DNA of 9,431 nt, from positions 1 through 9,431 of the forward strand of contig JAWVZB010000115.1 of the NCBI GenBank assembly GCA_033722375.1, given 5' to 3'. The notes under the pieces are model-generated. The model was not told where the DNA came from, did not search any database, and worked only from the letters and a program-made list of their open reading frames with translations. Positions 1-5,340 of the stretch are shown piece by piece. This stretch comes from JAWVZB01 sp033722375 (GTDB lineage Bacteria > Actinomycetota > Nitriliruptoria > Nitriliruptorales > Nitriliruptoraceae). The position numbers were made by a program, and so were the translations under genes. Every line of letters starts with the position of its first letter. Position 1 is the first letter of the stretch.

Positions 1-204
1 GCCGACGGCTGCGACATCCCCGCCGCCTGGTGCGACGTCATGCACCTCGACACCCCACATCGTCACGGCGGACCCCTCACCCTGGACAACACCGGGCTCG
101 GCTGCCGCCACCACCACCGCGCCTACGACCACGGACGACTCACCCTCCACCGCCACCCAGACGGCACCCCCACCCTCCACCAACGCGACGGCCCCGACCC
201 CTGA
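1..204 (+). CDS. HNH endonuclease, C-terminal fragment (DUF222/13E12-type), 5' end outside window
   Basis: Frame 1 is open from the window edge to a TGA at 202-204, giving the last 67 residues of a longer protein. Visible HNH-fold elements are Cys4 and Cys11, CDVMHLD (11-17), GGPLTLDN (23-30), and C35 followed by HHH (37-39). This spacing matches the C-terminal HNH domain of the DUF222 (13E12 repeat) proteins that occur in many copies in actinobacterial genomes. In that family I expect two histidines at positions 14-15; here Met14 replaces the first, usually regarded as a metal ligand, so activity may be impaired. The tail is very rich in His, Pro and Arg, and the + strand is strongly C-rich, unlike the genes downstream. 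The true function of DUF222-HNH proteins is poorly defined. The identification rests on the motif pattern alone, and the N-terminal DUF222 part is not visible. Confidence 0.8.
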   Translation, partial: ADGCDIPAAWCDVMHLDTPHRHGGPLTLDNTGLGCRHHHRAYDHGRLTLHRHPDGTPTLHQRDGPDP

Positions 205-228
205 GACCGTGCCGGAGCGGCGTAGGCT
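201..228 (+). promoter_or_regulatory. Probable leaderless promoter of the peptidase-methyltransferase unit
   Basis: TAGGCT at 223-228 fits the actinobacterial -10 pattern TAnnnT and ends 6 bp before the ATG at 235. Transcription would therefore start at or very near the A of the start codon. CTGAGA at 201-206, 16 bp upstream, matches TTGACA at four of six positions and could be the -35 box; it overlaps the stop codon of the HNH gene. No convincing Shine-Dalgarno sequence sits at usable distance (GGAG at 214-217 is 17 bp away), which agrees with a leaderless mRNA. The call is by pattern and spacing only. Confidence 0.45.
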
Positions 229-234
229 CGCCCC

Positions 235-1440
235 ATGTGTGACACGATGGTCCACGTCGCTGGAGATCGGGTCCTGTTCGCCAAGAACTCCGATCGCGAC
301 CCGAACGAGAGCCAGCTCCTCGAGTGGCGTCCCGCCCAGGACCACGCCGACGGGACGATGGTCGCCTGCACGCACCTTGCGATCCGCCAGGCTCCGCACA
401 CCCACGCGGTCCTCCTGTCACGACCCTTCTGGATGTGGGGCGCCGAGATGGGCACGAACGAGCACGGTGTCACGATCGGGAACGAGGCGGTCTTCACCGA
501 CCAGCCGTACGCGGACGTGGGTCTCACCGGGATGGACCTGCTGCGGCTGGCGCTCGAACGGGCGGTCACCGCCCGCGAGGCGGTGGACGTCATCGTCTCG
601 CTGCTCGAGACCCACGGCCAGGGCGGGAGTCACGGCCACGAGGACCCGAGCTTCACCTACCACAACAGCTATCTGGTCGCGGATCCGGGCGGGGCGTTCG
701 TGCTCGAGACGGCGGGACGGCGGTGGGCGGTCGAGGAGGTCACGTCCGGCGGGCGCAGCATCTCGAACGGTCTGACGATCGAGGGGTTCGCGCAGGCACA
801 CGCCGACCCGCTCCGCACGCACGTCTCTGCCTGCACTGCCCGGCGTGCGTTCACCGAGCCGGCCGCCGCCGCGGCAACGGGACCACTCGACCTGGCACGC
901 GTCCTCCGTCAGCACGGCACGGATCTCAGCCCGGACTACGCGCTGTTGAACGGGGCGATGGCCGCGCCCTGCATGCACGCCGGTGGGCTCGTGGCAGCCT
1001 CTCAGACGACGGCGTCGTGGATGAGCGAACTGACCGCTGACCGGGCCCGGCACTGGGCCACCGGCACGAGCGCCCCCTGCACCGGCGTCTTCCTCCCCGT
1101 CTCGGTCGATGCCCCGACCGATCTCGGTCCCGCACCCACCGACCGCTTCGATCCGGACACGCTGTGGTGGCGACACGAGCTGCTGCACCGCAGCGCACTG
1201 CGCGACCCAGCCGCCAGCTTCCCTCTGTTCACGCCGGAGCGGGACGAGTTGGAACGCGGCTGGTTCCTCGACCCCCCGTCGACGGACGAGGCGGTTGCGC
1301 ACGCTGACGCCCGGCGGCGCGACTGGACGCAACGTGTCAACCGTGCTATCGAGGAGGACCGTCGTCCCTGGTACGTCCGCCGCTACTGGCGGATCCGCGA
1401 CGAGCGGGCCGGCGTCCCCGAACTCGCGACCGCAACCTGA
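235..1440 (+). CDS. Secernin-like C69 family peptidase (putative dipeptidase)
   Basis: This 401-residue protein begins Met-Cys-Asp-Thr. In the C69/secernin branch of the Ntn-hydrolase superfamily, Cys2 becomes the N-terminal nucleophile once Met1, or a short propeptide in some members, is removed. Supporting family motifs are FAKNSDRDPNE (15-25) and WMWGAEMGTNEHGV (66-79) followed by IGNEAVF (81-87), both strongly secernin-like. The length is near that of eukaryotic secernins (about 410), so it looks complete. There is no signal peptide or membrane segment, so it is likely cytoplasmic. The start is fixed by the need for Cys at position 2 and by the -10-like box just upstream. Bacterial relatives are usually annotated as dipeptidases, but the substrate cannot be read from sequence and some secernins have no proven peptidase activity. 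The methyltransferase gene follows after 12 bp and is probably co-transcribed. Confidence 0.88.
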   Translation: MCDTMVHVAGDRVLFAKNSDRDPNESQLLEWRPAQDHADGTMVACTHLAIRQAPHTHAVLLSRPFWMWGAEMGTNEHGVTIGNEAVFTDQPYADVGLTGMDLLRLALERAVTAREAVDVIVSLLETHGQGGSHGHEDPSFTYHNSYLVADPGGAFVLETAGRRWAVEEVTSGGRSISNGLTIEGFAQAHADPLRTHVSACTARRAFTEPAAAAATGPLDLARVLRQHGTDLSPDYALLNGAMAAPCMHAGGLVAASQTTASWMSELTADRARHWATGTSAPCTGVFLPVSVDAPTDLGPAPTDRFDPDTLWWRHELLHRSALRDPAASFPLFTPERDELERGWFLDPPSTDEAVAHADARRRDWTQRVNRAIEEDRRPWYVRRYWRIRDERAGVPELATAT

Positions 1441-1452
1441 CGGAGCACAGCG

Positions 1453-2274
1453 ATGAGCGACGAGCGAACCATCGAGCAGCGCCCCGAGGGCTGGGACGCC
1501 AGCGCCGAGCACTACGACGAGGTCGCGTCGCAGATCTCCAACGAGATCGCGCCGCTCCTCTGCGACCTCGCCGGCGTGCGGGAGGGGCTGCGGGTGCTGG
1601 ATGTCGGCGCCGGACCGGGCACCGTCGCCCTCGTCGCAGCCGAGCGGGGCGCCAACGTGACCGCGGTCGACTTCTCCCCCGGCATGATCGCGCGGCTGCA
1701 CCGGAACGCCGAGGAGCGAGGGGTCGAGGTCGACGCCGAGGTGATGGACGGCCAGGCGCTGACGTTCGACGACGACACCTTCGACGCGGCGGTGAGCAGC
1801 TTCGCGGTGATCTTCTTCCCCCGACGCGAGGACGGCTTCTCCGAGATGAACCGGGTGGTGAAGAACAGCGGGACCGTCGCCGTCAGCGTCTGGTCGACGC
1901 CTGACCGGATGGACTTCTTCCAGGTGATCGCGGAAGGCGTGCAGCGGGCACTGCCCGATCTCCCCTCGCGGCCGCCACCGGATTGGCTCGCGATCGCGAG
2001 TCCCGACGGGCTCCGGAAGGCCATGCTCGACGCCGGTGCCGCCGAGGTCGAGGTGCACACCGAGAACATCACGTGGGAGATCCCATCCGGCGCGTGGCTC
2101 CGTGAACGCTTCCGAGAGATGTCGCCGGCGGCGCGCGGACTCCTCGACGGGCTGCCCCCAGAGGACCAGGAGCGGGTCCTCGACAGCATCCAGGAGGTGC
2201 TCGAGGACCGCTTCGGGACCGGCCCCGTCACCCTGGAGAACGAAGCCCACATCGGCGTGGCGACCCCCGGCTGA
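1453..2274 (+). CDS. Class I SAM-dependent methyltransferase (Methyltransf_11/25, UbiE-like)
   Basis: The product has 273 residues and a Rossmann-type SAM-binding fold. Motif I is VLDVGAGPG (48-56). The acidic residue that would contact the ribose of SAM is Asp72, in TAVDFSPGM (70-78). The motif II/post-II region is FDAAVSSFAVIFFP (110-123). A motif III-like segment with SGTVAVSVW (139-147) follows. The pattern matches the broad UbiE/Methyltransf_11 group acting on small molecules, but the acceptor cannot be deduced. GGAG at 1442-1445, 7 bp before the ATG, supports the chosen start. The gene lies 12 bp after the peptidase stop, so the two probably form a transcription unit; a shared pathway is not evident. 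Its 3' end faces the regulator gene, with only 12 bp between the stop codons. No truncation or missing core motif is seen. Confidence 0.88.
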   Translation: MSDERTIEQRPEGWDASAEHYDEVASQISNEIAPLLCDLAGVREGLRVLDVGAGPGTVALVAAERGANVTAVDFSPGMIARLHRNAEERGVEVDAEVMDGQALTFDDDTFDAAVSSFAVIFFPRREDGFSEMNRVVKNSGTVAVSVWSTPDRMDFFQVIAEGVQRALPDLPSRPPPDWLAIASPDGLRKAMLDAGAAEVEVHTENITWEIPSGAWLRERFREMSPAARGLLDGLPPEDQERVLDSIQEVLEDRFGTGPVTLENEAHIGVATPG

Positions 2275-2280
2275 CGCCGG
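2267..2280. terminator. Small GC hairpin between convergent genes (weak terminator candidate)
   Basis: CCGGC-TGAC-GCCGG forms a perfect 5-bp stem with a 4-base loop. It overlaps the stop codon of the methyltransferase and lies just past the stop codon of the convergent regulator gene. There is no T-tract on either side, so it is not a canonical intrinsic terminator. In so GC-rich a sequence such a short stem may also be chance. Confidence 0.2.
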
Positions 2281-2286
2281 CCCGCG

Positions 2287-5160
2287 TCACCAGTCGACGA
2301 GCTTCCAGATCGCGGGCTCGTGGCGCTCGGGCGGACCGACCTCAGCGAACAGCCGCACAGCCTGCTTCAGGTACTGCAGCGACTCCTCCCGCTGGCCAGC
2401 GTCGTGCAGGAGATCAGCCAGGTTGTTCAGGATCGCCGCCTCGCGATGGCGGTCGCCATGGCGACGGCACAAGCCGAGCGCGGTCTTCGCGAGCTCGAGC
2501 CCGGCGGGACGCTCCCCGCGGTCCGCCTTGGCGAGCGCCAGGTTGTTGAGGCTGGCGATCCGAGGCGCTGGGTCCTCGATCGAGCCGGCGATCTCGAGAC
2601 TGGTCTCGAGATGCTCGACCGCGGCATCCGGATCCCCCGATGCACGTGCGAGCATCCCCAGCAGGTTGCACGCCTGCGCCTTCGCGGGGTCGTCATCGAC
2701 CTCCTCGGCGATGGCCCACGCCCCTTGGGCCTCCTCCCTCGCCGTCTCCCGGTCTCCACGGCGGTGGGCCACGAGTGCACGGTCCGTTCGGAGCCGAGCG
2801 AGGAGCGGGGCGGGGGCATCGTCCGGTAGCACGTCCAGTCCCGCCTCGATGTGCGCGGCCGCCGACTCCCAGTCACCACTGCGCTCGTGGACGCCGGCGA
2901 TCCGATGCTCGATCCGGGCGACGCTCACGGGCGCCTCGAGATGGGCGGCTGCACGCGCGTAGGCCTGGAGCGCGGCTCGATAGTCGCCTCTGAGCGTGAG
3001 CAGATCACCCAGACGTCGGTGCAACAGGCCGCGCTCGGGATGTCCGAGCTCCAGCGCGGCCCGCAACTGCGCGATCGCCTCTGCATGAGCCGACAACGCG
3101 GCGGCTTCGTCGGCGGCGTCGACGTAGACGCTCGCGGCATCCTCCGTCTTCCCCTCTGCCCGCAGGTGGTAGGCGAGCAGCCCCGAAGACGGCCGCTGCG
3201 CCTCGGCTCCCTCCGCCCGGTCTCGTCGGGCTCGCAACGCGGTGGCCACGCGGCCATGGAGCAGCCGCCGCCGCACCGCGCTGATGTCCTCGTAGGTCAC
3301 GTCGCGGAGCTTGCGATGGCGGAAGCCGTACCGGGGCTCCACACCCCCCGTCGTCTCGGAGAGCAACCCGGCTGCGGTGAGCTCCTCGATCGCGGCCACC
3401 GCCTCTTCCACGTCGCGGCCACTCGTCTCCAGCAGGAGGTCGAGGTCGAACGAGCGACCGATCACGGCCGCAGCGGACAGCACCTGGCGGGCTGCATCCG
3501 ACACGCGGTCGATCTGGCGTTGGAACACGCTCCGGATCCCAACAGGAACGCCCCACGTGTCGTCAGGTCGGTCCGTGTCGGCGAGGACCTCGAGGTACTC
3601 GACAGCCACCAACGGCACCCCCTCCGACTCCGCCACCAGGCGATCGACCTCGTCGGACCCGAGCGGCACGTCCATGGCGTCGGACAGCGCCCGAACTTCG
3701 TCCTCGTGGAACCGTTCGAGTCGGATCCGCTCCGCCTGACCGGACGCCTCGAGCACGTCCACGACCCCCGCGACGGGGTGTTCCTCACCGAGGAGCCCAG
3801 CCCGAGCGGTCACGATGACACAGATCCGTGCCCCTTCGATCCGACGCAGCAGGTACGCCAGCGCATCTGCGGATGCCTCGTCCACCCACTGCACGTCCTC
3901 GATCACCACGATCCCCGGGTACGCCTTCGGGAGCGCGGACACGATGATCTGCCGCGCCGCTTCGAGGAGCCGGCGGCGCCCCTCCGCCCTGGTCGCGGGA
4001 ACGCTGGGCTCGAGGTCGGGGCGGTGGTCGAGCAGCTCGGGTGCGAACCGCCCCGCTTCCTCGAGCCAACGGTCGGAGACGTCGTCGAGCGATCCCGCGG
4101 CGCCGACGGCCCGGAGCAGATCCGCCATGACGGAGTAGGCAACCGTCTGCTCCTCCTCGTAGCAGCCGACGGCAGCCACGCTGTGGCCGGTGTCTTTGAT
4201 CTCGCGTAAGAACTCACCGGTGAGGCGACTCTTGCCGATCCCCGCCTCCCCTTCGATCCAGACCAACTGGCCGGATCGACGCGACTGCTCGTAGCTCTCG
4301 CGGAGACGTTCGAGGGCGGCACTCCGGCCAACGAAGGGGACCTCCGTCCGCTGCCGCGCAGGTCGGGTAGGAGCTCGGACCGGTTCGGGAGCCGGAGGAT
4401 CTGGCGCCTCCCCGGCCACGATCGCCTCGTGCAGGGCCACCGTGCGTTCGAGCGGGGAGACACCGAGCTCGTTTTCCAGCACGGCCACGCACCTCCGGTA
4501 CTGCCGCATGGCCGCCCCGCGCTGCCCGCGCCAGGCGTACACGAGCATGAGCCGTCGATGCGTGGGCTCGTGCAGCGGCTCGAGCTCGAGCCGACGTTGC
4601 GCATGTGCCACCGCGCTCTCCAGCTCGTTGCGCCGGACGGCAACATCGATCAACCAGTCCAACACCTCGCTCAGTCGCCGTCGCTGTCGCTCTGCTTCCG
4701 TGGAGCGCCAGTCCTCGAACGGCGGGCAGTTGCGGAGGTGGAAGCCCTCCATGAACTCGCCACGATGGAGGCTCGCGGCTGCGGCGAGCGCCTCGTAGCA
4801 GGACCCGCACACCGGATCCGGGCCGTGCTCGTGCTCGTCCGCGGTCGCTCGGAGTCGATCGAACTCCATGACGTCGGCCGCGACGTCTTCCCGCTGGAGT
4901 CGCACCTCGTCCCGATCGGCGTCGATCCACCTGGCGTCGAGGCCCTTGTTCAGTGCAGACAGCGTCCGCCGCAGGGCTGCCCGGGCCCGGGTGCCGTCAC
5001 TCGACGGCCACAGCCACGACGTCAGAGCGTCGCGCCGCTGGGTGCCGTCGACCACGAGACGTGCGAGGACCGCCACGGCCTTGCGGGTATCGACTTGCAA
5101 GGGGTCGTCGTCGACCTCGACCTGGGGTGGACCGAGCAGTTCGACGCGCAATCCGGTCAT
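2287..5160 (-). CDS. SARP/BTAD-family transcriptional regulator with AAA ATPase and TPR-like repeats
   Basis: I start this gene at the ATG at 5160, giving 957 residues. The SARP-like domain begins directly after it (LRVELLGPPQVEV, 4-16), and GAGG lies 6 bp upstream. A TTG start at 5205 would only add 15 residues without homology. Residues about 4-100 resemble the OmpR-type winged helix of SARPs (DTRKAVAVLARL; LWPSSDGTRARAALRRTLS). Residues about 100-250 form a BTAD domain ending ENELGVSPLERTVALHE. A linker leads to FVGR (276-279) and a STAND/AAA-type ATPase with Walker A GEAGIGKS (304-311) and Walker B-like IVVIEDVQWVDEAS (417-430). Residues about 655-957 are helical TPR-like repeats ending IWKLVDW, so the C-terminus looks complete; no C-terminal LuxR HTH is present. 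The architecture resembles AfsR-like regulators, in which ATP binding and repeat-mediated sensing control DNA binding. A CxxC (118/121) plus Cys145 lies in the BTAD region. Its neighbours are the divergent partner-switching operon and CGTAACG repeats in the shared upstream region. The signal is unknown. Confidence 0.88.
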   Translation of the reverse strand: MTGLRVELLGPPQVEVDDDPLQVDTRKAVAVLARLVVDGTQRRDALTSWLWPSSDGTRARAALRRTLSALNKGLDARWIDADRDEVRLQREDVAADVMEFDRLRATADEHEHGPDPVCGSCYEALAAAASLHRGEFMEGFHLRNCPPFEDWRSTEAERQRRRLSEVLDWLIDVAVRRNELESAVAHAQRRLELEPLHEPTHRRLMLVYAWRGQRGAAMRQYRRCVAVLENELGVSPLERTVALHEAIVAGEAPDPPAPEPVRAPTRPARQRTEVPFVGRSAALERLRESYEQSRRSGQLVWIEGEAGIGKSRLTGEFLREIKDTGHSVAAVGCYEEEQTVAYSVMADLLRAVGAAGSLDDVSDRWLEEAGRFAPELLDHRPDLEPSVPATRAEGRRRLLEAARQIIVSALPKAYPGIVVIEDVQWVDEASADALAYLLRRIEGARICVIVTARAGLLGEEHPVAGVVDVLEASGQAERIRLERFHEDEVRALSDAMDVPLGSDEVDRLVAESEGVPLVAVEYLEVLADTDRPDDTWGVPVGIRSVFQRQIDRVSDAARQVLSAAAVIGRSFDLDLLLETSGRDVEEAVAAIEELTAAGLLSETTGGVEPRYGFRHRKLRDVTYEDISAVRRRLLHGRVATALRARRDRAEGAEAQRPSSGLLAYHLRAEGKTEDAASVYVDAADEAAALSAHAEAIAQLRAALELGHPERGLLHRRLGDLLTLRGDYRAALQAYARAAAHLEAPVSVARIEHRIAGVHERSGDWESAAAHIEAGLDVLPDDAPAPLLARLRTDRALVAHRRGDRETAREEAQGAWAIAEEVDDDPAKAQACNLLGMLARASGDPDAAVEHLETSLEIAGSIEDPAPRIASLNNLALAKADRGERPAGLELAKTALGLCRRHGDRHREAAILNNLADLLHDAGQREESLQYLKQAVRLFAEVGPPERHEPAIWKLVDW

Positions 5161-5193
5161 CGAAGGCCTCGTGGGCTCATCGCTCAGAACCAC

Positions 5194-5200
5194 CGTAACG
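5194..5200 (+). repeat. Outlying CGTAACG copy 1 (regulator-proximal)
   Basis: This is an exact copy of the heptamer in the same orientation, embedded in CCGTAACGG (5193-5201), whose arms CCGT/ACGG mirror each other around a central A. It is 53 bp from the next copy, about five helical turns, and lies 33 bp upstream of the regulator start codon. Binding here could autoregulate the regulator gene. Confidence 0.5.
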
Positions 5201-5246
5201 GGCAAGAACGCCGGGACCGCACGGGAGTCCCTTGCCTACCGAGTCC

Positions 5247-5253
5247 CGTAACG
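5247..5253 (+). repeat. Outlying CGTAACG copy 2
   Basis: This exact heptamer copy lies 23 bp upstream of the tandem pair's first copy, close to two 11-bp turns. It is preceded by C like copies 1 and 3 but followed by C rather than G. Same-strand orientation and near-helical spacing suggest it could extend the operator array. Confidence 0.45.
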
Positions 5254-5269
5254 CTTCGGCACGCAGCTC

Positions 5270-5287
5270 CGTAACGGTTGCGTAACG
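5270..5287 (+). promoter_or_regulatory. Candidate SARP operator: two CGTAACG heptamers at 11-bp pitch
   Basis: CGTAACG occurs at 5270-5276 and again at 5281-5287, separated by GTTG. The repeat unit is 11 bp, and the identity extends through the first three spacer bases (GTT) of each copy. Streptomyces antibiotic regulatory proteins such as ActII-ORF4, DnrI and AfsR are known to bind heptameric direct repeats at 11-bp intervals near the -35 region of target promoters. A SARP-type protein is encoded divergently, starting 110 bp away, and the pair lies 53 bp before the start codon of the + strand operon. The geometry is seen directly; which protein binds it is inferred. Confidence 0.55.
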
Positions 5288-5330
5288 GTTCCGGCGCGGT
5301 CCGGCGGTCGTCTTGCCCTGCACGCCACCG

Positions 5331-5336
5331 AGGAGG
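5331..5336 (+). promoter_or_regulatory. Strong ribosome binding site AGGAGG deciding the GTG start at 5341
   Basis: AGGAGG lies 4 bp before the GTG at 5341. The same frame is open back to a TTG at 5278, but that position lies between the two tandem heptamers and has no comparable Shine-Dalgarno. The GTG is therefore the supported start of the phosphatase. Confidence 0.75.
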
Positions 5337-5340
5337 ACAC

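Larger units (their letters stand above)
5161..5340. promoter_or_regulatory. Divergent control region between the regulator gene and the signalling operon
   Basis: This 180-bp non-coding stretch separates the regulator start (5160, - strand) from the phosphatase start (5341, + strand). It contains four same-orientation CGTAACG heptamers, three CTTGCC/GGCAAG hexamers (5201-5206, 5231-5236, 5312-5317), and two GAGTCCC copies (5225-5231, 5241-5247). No strong -35/-10 pair stands out on either strand. The best - strand -10-like box is TACGGT (5197 down to 5192), within the first heptamer site. The absence of a good + strand promoter would fit activator-dependent transcription. Confidence 0.6.

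Noticed and set aside
418..2250. Long minus-strand open frame (610 codons) opposite the peptidase and methyltransferase genes
   Set aside because: It spans two well-supported genes with clear family motifs, has low-complexity Arg/Gly/Val-rich content and no recognisable domain; it is a typical high-GC antisense shadow.
2851..4209. Plus-strand open frame (452 codons) opposite the regulator gene
   Set aside because: It overlaps the Walker and TPR-encoding region of the regulator and translates to an Arg/His-rich sequence without motifs.
5161..5205. Upstream TTG start that would lengthen the regulator by 15 residues
   Set aside because: The SARP domain begins right after the ATG at 5160, which has GAGG 6 bp upstream; the extra residues have no family match and would run through the first CGTAACG copy.
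5213..5231. GGGAC...GTCCC and GGGAGTCCC inverted repeats as a terminator or attenuator
   Set aside because: Stems are only 4-5 bp without a T-tract, and such short palindromes are common at this GC content.
5278..5340. Upstream TTG start that would lengthen the phosphatase by 21 residues
   Set aside because: The GTG at 5341 has AGGAGG 4 bp upstream, while the TTG lies between the two tandem heptamers and the added residues look like translated promoter DNA.
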